A DNA stretch of 64,000 nucleotides from Helcococcus kunzii ATCC 51366 (GCF_000245755.1 NZ_JH601088.1:1867354-1931353); one strand, 5' to 3'. Positions 41,483-50,665 are shown, counted from the first letter of the stretch. A program made the numbers and translations. Notes: generated by a model not told the origin, from the letters alone.

Positions 41483-42292
41483 CTAAATAAGGAACTTTTT
41501 TATAATCCTCTCCACATTTTTTATATCGAATGTCATATTTGAACTTTCAAAACTAAAAAATAAATTTTCACCATAATAAATTCCATTCCTAGCATAAAGC
41601 TCAATCTTTTTAATGAAATTATTTACATACTCAGGTTTATCCATCATACCAAAATGTTCCCAATAAACTACCTTATCAGAATTCTTAGGCATAATAGTAA
41701 AATCAACATATATTACCTCACCATTCTCCAAATATAGAGGCTTCTCATATATATACTCCACCCCATAATCCGTAAAAATATCTCCTAATATTTTCTCCGA
41801 CTTCGATCTTACCCTCTCTCCCTTTTTAGTATAAATCTCTATACTTTCAAAAGGAAATTTAGAAACCTGATATTCCTCATTCCTCCACTTTTCAAACCTC
41901 TGATCCCAAGTCGGAACAATCATATTTATCAATTCCCTTCTCTCTGGAATCAAACTATAATAAAAATCTTCTATATTTTTGTTTTCATAACTATCAATCA
42001 AACCATTAAGTAAACTTAATCGTTCCTCAATAATCTTACTTACTTTATTATAAAAAGATTTATTAGCAAGCTCCTGCGCAATAGAAAGATCTTTTTTAGG
42101 AATATAGACTCTCTCAAGTTCTTTAGTTTGGGGATTAATCAAGCATTTGTAGTATTGGGTGTATTTGTTGTTATTCTTAACAGCTAAATATTCGTTATCT
42201 TTTATGTTAATGTTTTTCATTAAGTTCTTTATTTTTTTATCTAAATCGGAATATTTTTTAACTTCTTTTTTCAATGTTTCTAATAATTTCAT
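41483..42292 (-). CDS. PD-(D/E)XK nuclease-like protein of unknown function
   Basis: The first half of this 269-residue protein is helical and charged. The second half (about 160-269) resembles a restriction-endonuclease-like fold: a helix with RVRSKSEKILGDIF (putative Glu), a strand with the Asp in IYVDFTIM, and VVYWEHFGMMD, where E-H replaces the usual E-x-K, then YARNGIYYGENLFFSFES. These blocks recur in uncharacterised Firmicutes proteins. It is monocistronic and sits directly beside inverted-repeat array 2. Nuclease activity is inferred, not shown, and it could be an inactive or DNA-binding member. Confidence 0.6.
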   Translation of the reverse strand: MKLLETLKKEVKKYSDLDKKIKNLMKNINIKDNEYLAVKNNNKYTQYYKCLINPQTKELERVYIPKKDLSIAQELANKSFYNKVSKIIEERLSLLNGLIDSYENKNIEDFYYSLIPERRELINMIVPTWDQRFEKWRNEEYQVSKFPFESIEIYTKKGERVRSKSEKILGDIFTDYGVEYIYEKPLYLENGEVIYVDFTIMPKNSDKVVYWEHFGMMDKPEYVNNFIKKIELYARNGIYYGENLFFSFESSNMTFDIKNVERIIKKFLI

Positions 42293-42389
42293 TTTATACC
42301 TCGTAATATTATATTTATAATACTATTATGATATATTTTTGTAATTTATTGAATGTCATTATTATTAACTACTTGTAACATTTTAAATT

Positions 42390-42849
42390 TTCCTGATTAT
42401 TTTGTGTTTTTTATTTTTATCAGGAAAGTTTTTCTTCCATTTTTCCTGATTATTTCTGATTTTCCATTTTAATCAGGAACACTTTTTTTAGTTTTCCTGA
42501 TTATTTTCAATTTTCCGTTTTAGTCAGGAAAAATTTTTGTCCATTTTTCCTGATTATTTTTAATTTTCCGTTTTAGTCAGGAAAAATTTTTCTCTGTTTT
42601 TCCTGATTATTTTTAGTTTTTCGATTTAATCAGGAAATTTATCCTTTTTCTTTTCCTGATTATTTTGAGTTTCTTGATTTAGTCAGGAAATTGAAGCTCC
42701 ATCTTTTCCTGATTATTTTGAGTTTCTTGATTTAGTCAGGAAATTTATCCATTTTCCTTTCCTGATTATTTTCAGTTTCTTGATTTAATCAGGAAATTTA
42801 CCCATTTTCTTTTCCTGTTTTTTTTCAATTTTCTATTTTAATCAGGAAA
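42390..42849. repeat. Nine-unit array of 53-bp inverted repeats (array 2)
   Basis: Units start (TCCTGAT) at 42391, 42444, 42495, 42548, 42601, 42654, 42707, 42760 and 42813: every step is 53 bases except one of 51. Each unit has a left arm TTTCCTGATT and a right arm ARTCAGGAAA around about 19 AT-rich bases, then roughly 17 bases to the next unit. The last unit has a damaged left arm (TTCCTGTTTT). The arm sequence is unrelated to array 1, but period and arm layout are the same. It lies between the nuclease-like gene and the GH92 terminator. Spacers are not unique, so it is not a CRISPR array. Confidence 0.9.
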
Positions 42850-42913
42850 CTCTAGAATTATCCATTTTACACATGTAAACCCCAAAATTCCCTCTACTAT
42901 CCATTCCCGCTAC

Positions 42914-42963
42914 ATAAAAAAAACATCAATATCCGTCGGAGATTGTCCTAACAGATATTGATG
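42914..42963 (-). terminator. Terminator of the GH92 gene
   Basis: On the minus strand CATCAATATC and GATATTGATG form a perfect 10-bp stem with a 20-base loop, followed by eight T. Confidence 0.85.
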
Positions 42964-42971
42964 AACATTTA

Positions 42972-45068
42972 TTATACTATTCCTAAAGTAAATTCTAGAT
43001 CTATTCCATCTTTTATTTGATCCCATGTTAATTTTGTGGCTTCAAATTTTTCGCCATTGATTTTCTTATCAATGATGAATTTTTTATGATGGTAATTTTC
43101 GTTTACTTTAATATTTATTTTATTTCCATTAAATAATGTGATAGTTGCTTTGTTCCAGAATGGTATACCTAGTTGGTATTCATTTGAACCTGGACAGAAT
43201 GGATAAAATCCTAGGCTGGAGAAAATGTACCATGCTGATGTGGATCCATTGTCTTCATCTCCTGGGAATCCTTTGAAGTCATATCTAAAGTAGTTAAGTA
43301 ATAGCTCTTTTAGAATTATTTGTGCTTTTTTTGGTTTATCTACAAAATTATATAGATATGGCATGTGGAATGATGGTTGGTTTGAAATAGCATGGTGTCC
43401 AAAGTTTGCCATTCCAAATTCTCGCATTTCGTGTATTTCATAGCCATAAGCCCCAAATTTATATTCTGATTTTGAATTGGAGATTTCATCAAGTTTTTTT
43501 TCAAACTCTTCTTTTCCTCCAAATTCTCCTATTAGTCCTTCTACATCATGATAAACATTATAAGAGTTTTGATAAGCGGATCCTTCGGTATAAGGAGAAC
43601 CCCAATTTAGTGGATCAAAGTCTTTGTCAAATTGTCCATCTTTACTTTTAGCTCTCATAAATCCAGTTTCTTTATCAAATATATTTTTATAATTTTGTGT
43701 GTAGGAATAATATTTTTCTGCTATATCTTTTTTTCCTAGATTTTCAGCAACTTTAGCTATGGACCAATCGGATAAACAGTTATCTAGGGTTTGATTTACG
43801 GATTCATGTATATCAGAAGTTACATAACCATGTTTTCTATAAGCTTCTGTGCCAGCTCTACCATAGGTGTTTTTACCGGATGGAATTTCTGCACCTTTTA
43901 TCATAGCTTCTAGTAATTCTTCCATGTATTTTTCACCAATATTTTTTGATGAAGCTTCAGCAATTACATTATCAACTAATGTGCCAGGCATCAAGCCTCT
44001 TTCATCAGGTGATAGCCATTTTGGCAAATATCCTGAATTTCTAAACTGGTTTACATAACCTTCTAAAATGTCTTCAAATATTTCTTGATCAATTAATGAA
44101 AATAGTGGGAATAATGTTTTGTGTAAATCCCACATTCCCATATTTGTGAACATTTTTCCTTCTTTTACAGATTTTGATAAAGTGTCATAATATACATCTT
44201 TACCATTTTCATCAATTTCATAAAATCTCATTGGGAATAAAAATGCTCTATAAACCGCATGATAAAACATTCTCTCTTGCTCTAATCTATCATATGGCTC
44301 ATATTGATCATATTCACTAGCAGGATTAACATTTTCTACATCAAATTTATCAAAATATTTTTGCCATTTTGATGCAGAATCTTGCAATGTTTCTTCAAAA
44401 TCTTTATTCATTCTGCTATGGTTTAATTTAGCTTGTTCTAATGAAATAAATGAAGTCGAAACATAAAGTTCCTTTGAACCTTCTATCACATATCTATCTT
44501 TTTCTAATTTTTTTAGTGAATGTTTCTCACTGGAAATTACAATATACATTGTAAAATTTTCATCTTCAGATCCAGAAAAATTAACCACTTTTCCAGAAAT
44601 CAAGCCATCTTCTGTATCTAGATGTAGCTGTTTACCTTCTAAAATATATTTAGGTTTGTCTACTTCATATTTAACTACCACTGAATCAACTGATGCTGTG
44701 ACAAGTGCAATTTCTCCATCTTCAAAATATATTTCATTATAATGTGGTAAGAATTTTGAATCGACAGAATTGTATTTTCTTTCTTTTGTTGATTCATCTT
44801 TTGAAGGTAAAATTGTGAATGAGCTATAGTCTCCCATCCATGGACTTGGTTGATGTGTTATTCTAAATCCCTCAAATTTTAAATGATTTGGATTAAACCA
44901 CCAAGATCCACCTTCTTTATTAGTTTGAACTGCTACATAGTTCATTCCGAATGGTACACCTGTCATAGGTAATGTATTTCCGTTTGAAAATTCATAAATA
45001 CTATCTGTACCTATTCTTGTATCTGTAAATTTATATTTTCTAAATTGCTCTAAAAATTTGTTATTCAT
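42972..45068 (-). CDS. GH92 family alpha-mannosidase
   Basis: The 698-residue protein matches glycoside hydrolase family 92. The N-terminal beta-sandwich has NTLPMTGVPFGMNYVAVQT and WWFNPNHLKFEGFRITHQPSPWMGDYSSF. The catalytic (alpha/alpha)6 part has FTNMGMWDLHKTLFPLFSLI, HGYVTSDIHESVNQTLDNCLSDWSI, NWGSPYTEGSAYQNSY, NQPSFHMPYLYNF and GDEDNGSTSAWYIFSSLGFYPFCPGS. These inverting, calcium-dependent exo-mannosidases trim N-glycan mannose. No signal peptide or anchor is present, so it acts in the cytoplasm on imported oligosaccharides. The gene is monocistronic. Confidence 0.93.
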   Translation of the reverse strand: MNNKFLEQFRKYKFTDTRIGTDSIYEFSNGNTLPMTGVPFGMNYVAVQTNKEGGSWWFNPNHLKFEGFRITHQPSPWMGDYSSFTILPSKDESTKERKYNSVDSKFLPHYNEIYFEDGEIALVTASVDSVVVKYEVDKPKYILEGKQLHLDTEDGLISGKVVNFSGSEDENFTMYIVISSEKHSLKKLEKDRYVIEGSKELYVSTSFISLEQAKLNHSRMNKDFEETLQDSASKWQKYFDKFDVENVNPASEYDQYEPYDRLEQERMFYHAVYRAFLFPMRFYEIDENGKDVYYDTLSKSVKEGKMFTNMGMWDLHKTLFPLFSLIDQEIFEDILEGYVNQFRNSGYLPKWLSPDERGLMPGTLVDNVIAEASSKNIGEKYMEELLEAMIKGAEIPSGKNTYGRAGTEAYRKHGYVTSDIHESVNQTLDNCLSDWSIAKVAENLGKKDIAEKYYSYTQNYKNIFDKETGFMRAKSKDGQFDKDFDPLNWGSPYTEGSAYQNSYNVYHDVEGLIGEFGGKEEFEKKLDEISNSKSEYKFGAYGYEIHEMREFGMANFGHHAISNQPSFHMPYLYNFVDKPKKAQIILKELLLNYFRYDFKGFPGDEDNGSTSAWYIFSSLGFYPFCPGSNEYQLGIPFWNKATITLFNGNKINIKVNENYHHKKFIIDKKINGEKFEATKLTWDQIKDGIDLEFTLGIV

Positions 45069-45164
45069 ATCATTCCTTCTTAATTTAAAGTGGTATCAAT
45101 AATTTACTTGCATTTAAATATACAGAATAAAGAATAGGCAGATTTTCATAAATAGAATTATTTA

Positions 45165-46368
45165 TTAAATAATTTCTTCTTTGTTATTTTTCTTTTTTAA
45201 AAATCCTACAGCTAATAAACTTAAGCCAGCAATAGCTACAATTGAACTATATAAGACAATATCATTATTATCTCCAGTTTTTGGATTTTTCATTGATTTA
45301 TCTTTATTTGCTTTTGCATTTAGATTTTTATTTGGCATATCTTTTTTGGATTTTCCAGATTCTTTCATCTGCATATTCTTTTGAGCTTCTGGTTTATTTT
45401 CTTTTTGTTTATTAGAAATATTTTGATCGTTTTGTTTTGGTACTACCATATCTTTGTGATCATTTTGTTTTGGTTTTTCTGGTAATACTTGATCTTCTTC
45501 TTTTGGTTTTTCTTCTTTTGGATCTAGTTTATTTATAATATCAAGTTTTATTGGAGAATGGAATTTAGCTTTGATTCTATCTCCTACACTATGATAATCT
45601 TTTTCAAAATCTTCTTTATTTTTAAATTCCACAAGTCTAACATGATTTTTTCTAGTGAAATCTTCTAAATCTTTTCTAATCTTAATTTCTCTTTGTTTTG
45701 CAGCTTCATTTGTAGCTTCATCATATTCCTTATAATCAAATAGAGTGAAACCTTCTAAAGTTACTTCTTTTGATTCACCTGCAATATATCCAGAAGGAGC
45801 TTTAGTTTCTTTTATTTTGAATGTTTCTATATTTACATTAAAGAAATTAACTTCTAAATATTTATCTTTTATAGTTATATTGAATCTAATTTCTGCTAGT
45901 TTACTAGGTAATAATCCTACTAAAACTTGTTTTTTATCTGAAGTGATTTTGTCTGTTGCATCTTCGTTATTTAACATGCTTAAAAGACCTTCATTAAATA
46001 TTTCTTCAAAATTTGGATCAAAATAATCGCCATGAGCTAAATGTCCATTTAATGGAAATCTTGAATGATATTCAATCTTAAATGGGGAATGATGCATATA
46101 ATTTAGCGGAACCTTTACCTATTCTTCCAAGAGTTTCATTGTTAAAAGTTTTAAATTGAAGCTTTTCACCACTTTCATTGTAGACTTCAAATTCAGCATT
46201 CTCTAATTTTGTACTTTTTTCATCAATTTTATTAAGTTCAAACAGCTTGTAGCCAAATGTGTCTATACCACTTTGTTCTTGCGCATTAACTTTTGTACTT
46301 AAAGTTGTAGATGATAATAACATAGATACTAATAATATAAAAACAAATAATTTTTTTGTTTGTCTCAT
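45165..46368 (-). pseudogene. Sortase-anchored SpaA-like surface protein, frameshifted
   Basis: Two overlapping frames together make one surface protein. The first (46368 down to 46078) has a signal peptide (LFVFILLVSMLLSSTTLSTKVNA) and the start of a SpaA/Cna-B-like domain (YKLFELNKIDEKSTKLENAEFEVY). The second (down to 45165) continues with FKIKETKAPSGYIAG, a Lys/Asn/Gln/Pro-rich wall-spanning region and a sorting signal NPKTGD plus membrane helix and basic tail (FLKKKN). A +1 or -2 shift within about 40 bases near 46078-46115 would rejoin them; the second part has no signal or ribosome site of its own. It is either a disrupted gene, a sequencing error or a switchable frame. Confidence 0.7.
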
Positions 46369-46682
46369 TTTTACCTCCTTGTCTAATACCCTGTTTTATT
46401 ATTTCTTTATGTGTTCTTACCTAATAATTTTGGAATTATATTAAGTATTATTCGTTATATAAATATTTAACGCTAAACACAGTAGTTTAATTATAATCTT
46501 GACATTATAATTTATCAATAAAATATTATATGATTTTTATATAATAATATTGATTTAATTGAACGACACAGGATATTCGTCTATTTTTCGGAGATTTTTT
46601 TCAGACAAATATTAGTATAAATGTAAATTTTTTGTCACATTTTTGTTAATTATTAGTATCTATTATATGAATAATAACTCAA
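46369..46682. other. Intergenic stretch without a gene
   Basis: About 310 AT-rich bases between the surface-protein gene and sigB, holding the promoter region of the former. GTCT near 46580 and AGAC near 46613 flank a T-rich, GGAG-containing segment, but I see no convincing terminator or repeat. Confidence 0.4.
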
Positions 46683-47534
46683 CTATTTATTATTCACCTT
46701 TATCCCTAGTTCTTCTCTAAATTTTTTAATTACTTTCTTTTCAAGTCTTGAAACAGTCATCTGACTGACATCAAGCTTCTCAGCTATGGCTACTTGAGTC
46801 ATTTTCTCAAAATATCTATAAACTACAATTTTCTTTTCGATATCAGTAAAATTATCCATCGCACCACGAATAAATGACATATCATCAACTAATTGATAAT
46901 TTTTATCTTCTTCACCTAGTAAATCTGCAAAACTAACTTCCCTATCTTCAGAGGAAGTATCTAAGTTTTTGTCAATAGATTGTGGTGAATAAACTTGTGA
47001 TGCATCCATTGCTTCAATAATCTCTTCTGATGAAACTTCCAATAATTCTGCAATCTCATCAATACTAGGATTTTTCTTAAGTCTTTGAGTTAACTCAGCT
47101 TTAGCATTATTTACCCTCTTTGAAAGCTCTTGAATTCTTCTTGGTACTCTAATTACCCAACCCTTATCTCTGAAATATCTCTTGATTTCTCCAGTTATAG
47201 TAGGTGTAGCATAAGAAGAAAATTCAAAACCTCTATCGACATTAAATCTGTCAACAGCTAAAATTAACCCAAGTGAAGCTATTTGATATAAATCGTCATA
47301 TTCAATACCTTTATTTGCATATTTTTTTGCTAAAATTTCTGCAATATAAAGATTTTTTTCAATTAGAGAATCACGGATAATTTTAATTTTTCTTTTCACC
47401 TTATCAAGTTCTTTTTTATTTTTTTCATTTAGATCTGATTTCTCAAGCTTTTTTTCTTCTTCTCGAAGCGTCTGTAACCTCTTAAAATCATCATAATCTC
47501 TAATTTTATTATCCGAGTTTTTGTTTTCTTTCAT
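46683..47534 (-). CDS. sigB: RNA polymerase sigma factor of the SigB/SigF/SigG family
   Basis: The 283-residue protein has region 2 (YANKGIEYDDLYQIASLGLILAVDRFNVDRGFEFSSYATPTITGEIKRYFRDKGW), region 3 (VPRRIQELSKRVNNAK onward) and a region 4 helix-turn-helix (MTQVAIAEKLDVSQMTVSRLEKKVI). The FRDKGW..RVPR junction is characteristic of the general-stress/sporulation branch. It is encoded directly after rsbV and rsbW homologues, which supports a SigB-like stress role rather than a sporulation factor. An N-terminal charged extension of about 45 residues precedes region 2. Confidence 0.9.
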   Translation of the reverse strand: MKENKNSDNKIRDYDDFKRLQTLREEEKKLEKSDLNEKNKKELDKVKRKIKIIRDSLIEKNLYIAEILAKKYANKGIEYDDLYQIASLGLILAVDRFNVDRGFEFSSYATPTITGEIKRYFRDKGWVIRVPRRIQELSKRVNNAKAELTQRLKKNPSIDEIAELLEVSSEEIIEAMDASQVYSPQSIDKNLDTSSEDREVSFADLLGEEDKNYQLVDDMSFIRGAMDNFTDIEKKIVVYRYFEKMTQVAIAEKLDVSQMTVSRLEKKVIKKFREELGIKVNNK

Positions 47535-47541
47535 ATCATGC

Positions 47542-47892
47542 CTATTCTTTGTTTATAATTACAGTTATCTTCTCATCTTCCAATTGTAAATCGTCTGAAA
47601 GGTATAAAAGTATTTGCTTTTTGATTTCAAAATTAGCATCATTTAAACCTTCCTCTTTTTCAATCTTGTTTCTAACAAAACATATACTTAATCCCTTTTC
47701 TGATAAATCGAAATTAACTAATATTCTATCATTATCAGGCAATAGATAAGTAAAAATTTCAGAAACAACAACTTTTACATCTTCAACTTTATCAATATCA
47801 AATCCTACTTTATTAGCTATTGAAGCTGTTGATAATCTTAACATTTGTAAATATTGAGGATTTGATGGTAAGTCAATTTTTATATTATCCAT
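47542..47892 (-). CDS. rsbW: RsbW-like anti-sigma factor, degenerate kinase site
   Basis: The first half aligns well with RsbW/SpoIIAB (PSNPQYLQMLRLSTASIANKVGFDIDKVEDVKVVVSE). The N-box Asn that chelates magnesium is replaced (SEIFTYLL where the family has E..TNA). The D.G glycine boxes and GGLGL lid are also missing (VRNKIEKE, FEIKKQILLYL). At 116 residues it is about 30-40 shorter than RsbW. It should still be able to bind a sigma factor through its conserved N-terminal face. Loss of ATP binding and of RsbV kinase activity is inferred. The gene overlaps rsbV by one base and precedes sigB by 7 bases. Confidence 0.75.
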   Translation of the reverse strand: MDNIKIDLPSNPQYLQMLRLSTASIANKVGFDIDKVEDVKVVVSEIFTYLLPDNDRILVNFDLSEKGLSICFVRNKIEKEEGLNDANFEIKKQILLYLSDDLQLEDEKITVIINKE

Positions 47893-48200
47893 TATTCCTC
47901 CATGTTGAAAATTTTATCTAATTCTGTAATCTTAAATAGTTTAGCAATATTTCTGTTAGCATTTTTTACAGTCAAACTTCTATCTTTTTTCTTAACATCA
48001 TTATAAACAGTCATAATAGCACCAATTCCAGTAGAATCAATGTATTCTAAATCTTTTAAATCGATAATCACATCTTTATCTATATTTTCATATTTTTCTA
48101 AAATATCATCCTTAAAAGTTTCTACAGAATTAATGTCTAAATCTCCTGAAAGAAATACATTTAAATTTTCTTCCTCTTTGTAATCTATATTAAAAGCCAT
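47892..48200 (-). CDS. rsbV: STAS-domain anti-anti-sigma factor (RsbV-like)
   Basis: The 102-residue protein is a single STAS domain: FNIDYKEEENLNVFLSGDLDIN, then DVIIDLKDLEYIDSTGIGAIMTVYNDVKKKDRSLTV. The phospho-acceptor Ser in DSTGIG is kept, as in RsbV and SpoIIAA, although the adjacent RsbW lacks a recognisable kinase site. It follows gyrA by 15 bases on the same strand and leads the rsbV-rsbW-sigB set. Confidence 0.9.
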   Translation of the reverse strand: MAFNIDYKEEENLNVFLSGDLDINSVETFKDDILEKYENIDKDVIIDLKDLEYIDSTGIGAIMTVYNDVKKKDRSLTVKNANRNIAKLFKITELDKIFNMEE

Positions 48201-48215
48201 AATTTCCCCCTATTA

Positions 48216-50648
48216 TTATTCAGCTTCTTCAATATACTTTGCACATGCTACGATATTTTCTTCATCTGACCTTACTTTTTTCAATCTTACACCTTGAGTC
48301 GCTCTTCCCATTGTTGAAATATCTTTAACATTCAGACGGATAACTTCGCTATTTGCTGATACAAGCAATACTTGATCTTCCATATTCACAAGCTTAGTTG
48401 AAACAATCTTACCAGTCTTATTTGTTAATTTATAAGTCTTAACACCTTTTCCAGATCTCTTTTGAGCTTTATAGTGTTTGATAAGTGTCTTTTTACCATA
48501 TCCTTTTTCAGTAACAATAAAGATATATTCATTATCGTCAATTATTGCAGCATCCACAACTTTATCACCTTTTGATAATGAAATTCCTTTAACACCTTGG
48601 GCTGTTCTACCCATTGGTCTAACATCATCCATTTCAAATATGATTGATTGACCATTTTCAGTTACCATCAATATCTTAGAATCATCTTGTACTTCACGCG
48701 CCGCAATTAACTCGTCACCTTCAGTTAATGTAATCGCAATGATACCTGTTGTTCTAATATTTAAGAATTCACTTGAGCTCATTCTCTTGATCTTACCATT
48801 TCTTGTAGCAAGAACGATATATTTATCTTCATCAAATTCATCAATCGCAATAACAGCTGAAATACTTTCATCAATATCTAATTGAAGAATGTTAATAATC
48901 GCTTGTCCTTTGGATTGTCTCTTACCTTCTTTAATCTCGAATGCTCTCTTCTTATAGACTTTACCTTTATTTGTAAAGAATAGAATTGTGGAATGTGTAC
49001 TTGTTACAATAAGATTTTGAACGAAATCATCATCCTTAGTGGTCATACCTGTAACTCCACGTCCACCTCTATTTTGAACTTTATAAGTATCAGCAGGTAA
49101 TCTCTTGATGTAACCTTGATTTGTAAGAGTAATGATAACTTCTTCTTCTTCAATTAAATCTTCTTCTTCAACATCACCCACTGCAGATTTTATTCTAGTC
49201 AATCTTCCATCAGCAAATTTTTCCTTAATTTCAAGAAGTTCTTCTTTAATTAAATCCATTAACTTAGATTCATTTGCTAAGATTTCTTTTAAGTCTTTAA
49301 TTAAAACTTGTAATTGAGCATATTCTTCTTCAATTTTTTCAACATTTAGTCCAGACAGTCTCTTCAATTGCATGTCCAAAATGGCTTGCCCTTGAATGTC
49401 TGTTAAACCAAATCTCTTAGTGAATTCTGCTTTAATATCATCATCGTCGTAATTTGATCTAATTATTTTAATGATTTCATCAATATTATCATAAGCTATT
49501 CTCAAACCTTCTAAAATGTGAGCTCTAGCTTCTGCCTTATCTAAATCAAATTTTGTTCTTCTTGTAACAACTTCTTTTTGATGTTCAATATAATAATGAA
49601 TTAGTTCTTTTAAGGATAAAACTTTTGGTACACCATCAACAAGTGCTAAGTTGATAATACCAAATGTTGTACTCATTTGTGTTTGTTTATATAAATTGTT
49701 TAATACTACATTTGGATTTGCATCTCTCTTAGTTTCAATGACAATCCTTGTACCCATTCTATTAGATTCATCTCTTAAATCAGAAATACCTTCAATCTTT
49801 TTATCCTTAACTAAATCAGCAATACTCATTACTAATTTAGATCTGTTAACTTCATAAGGAATCTCTGTAACTACTATAACATGCTTACTTTTATATTCTT
49901 CAATATGAGCTTCCGCTCTTAACTTAACTTTTCCCCTACCTGTCTTGTATGCATCTATAATTGGTTTTTTACCCATAATATTTGCACCAGTTGGGAAATC
50001 AGGCCCCTTAATATGTTTCATAAGACCTTCAACTGTGATGTCATTGTCATCGATATAGGCAATACATCCATCAATAACTTCACCTAAATTATGTGGCGCC
50101 ATATTTGTAGCCATACCAACAGCGATACCTGATGAACCATTTACCAATAGATTTGGAAATCTTGCTGGCAATACTTTTGGTTCTACCTCTTCTTCATCAA
50201 AGTTAGGTTGGAAATCAACAGTATCTTTATTGATATCTTTCAACATTTCAAGAGTTAGTTTTGTCATCCTAACTTCTGTATAACGTTGAGCAGCAGCCCC
50301 ATCACCATCCATTGAACCAAAGTTACCTTGACCATCAGCTAATGGATAACGTGTACTAAAATCTTGTGCAAGTCTTACAACAGCTTGATAAATAGCAGAG
50401 TCACCATGAGGGTGAAATCTACCCATTACTTCCCCTACAAGTCTTGCAGATTTTCTGTGTGGTTTATTTGGTAAAAGTCCTAATTGATTCATACCATATA
50501 ATATTCTTCTGTGAACTGGTTTTAACCCATCTCTTACATCTGGTAATGCTCTTGCAACAATAACAGACATAGAATAATCAAGATAGGCTTGTTTCATTTT
50601 TTGCTCAATATCTTGAGGTATAATATTCACATGATTAAATTCTGACAT
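48216..50648 (-). CDS. gyrA: DNA gyrase subunit A
   Basis: The 810-residue protein has the breakage-reunion domain with the catalytic Tyr in AAQRYTEVRM (about residue 123), the HPHGDSAIYQAVVRLAQDF quinolone-determining region, the GYIKRLP start of the C-terminal DNA-wrapping beta-pinwheel, and repeated pinwheel blades (GKVYKKRAFEI, NGKIKRMSSSEF, GYGKKTLIKHY) with a GyrA-box-like QNRGGRGVTGM. It pairs with GyrB to supercoil DNA. The Ser of GDSA is wild-type; the acidic residue four positions later in many species is Gln here. It lies 17 bases after gyrB. Confidence 0.97.
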   Translation of the reverse strand: MSEFNHVNIIPQDIEQKMKQAYLDYSMSVIVARALPDVRDGLKPVHRRILYGMNQLGLLPNKPHRKSARLVGEVMGRFHPHGDSAIYQAVVRLAQDFSTRYPLADGQGNFGSMDGDGAAAQRYTEVRMTKLTLEMLKDINKDTVDFQPNFDEEEVEPKVLPARFPNLLVNGSSGIAVGMATNMAPHNLGEVIDGCIAYIDDNDITVEGLMKHIKGPDFPTGANIMGKKPIIDAYKTGRGKVKLRAEAHIEEYKSKHVIVVTEIPYEVNRSKLVMSIADLVKDKKIEGISDLRDESNRMGTRIVIETKRDANPNVVLNNLYKQTQMSTTFGIINLALVDGVPKVLSLKELIHYYIEHQKEVVTRRTKFDLDKAEARAHILEGLRIAYDNIDEIIKIIRSNYDDDDIKAEFTKRFGLTDIQGQAILDMQLKRLSGLNVEKIEEEYAQLQVLIKDLKEILANESKLMDLIKEELLEIKEKFADGRLTRIKSAVGDVEEEDLIEEEEVIITLTNQGYIKRLPADTYKVQNRGGRGVTGMTTKDDDFVQNLIVTSTHSTILFFTNKGKVYKKRAFEIKEGKRQSKGQAIINILQLDIDESISAVIAIDEFDEDKYIVLATRNGKIKRMSSSEFLNIRTTGIIAITLTEGDELIAAREVQDDSKILMVTENGQSIIFEMDDVRPMGRTAQGVKGISLSKGDKVVDAAIIDDNEYIFIVTEKGYGKKTLIKHYKAQKRSGKGVKTYKLTNKTGKIVSTKLVNMEDQVLLVSANSEVIRLNVKDISTMGRATQGVRLKKVRSDEENIVACAKYIEEAE

Positions 50649-50665
50649 TAAGTCCTCCTATCTTT

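Noticed and set aside
45165..46097. Separate gene starting at the ATG at 46097
   Set aside because: A sorting-signal protein without a signal peptide or ribosome site makes little sense; a frameshift in one gene explains both frames better.
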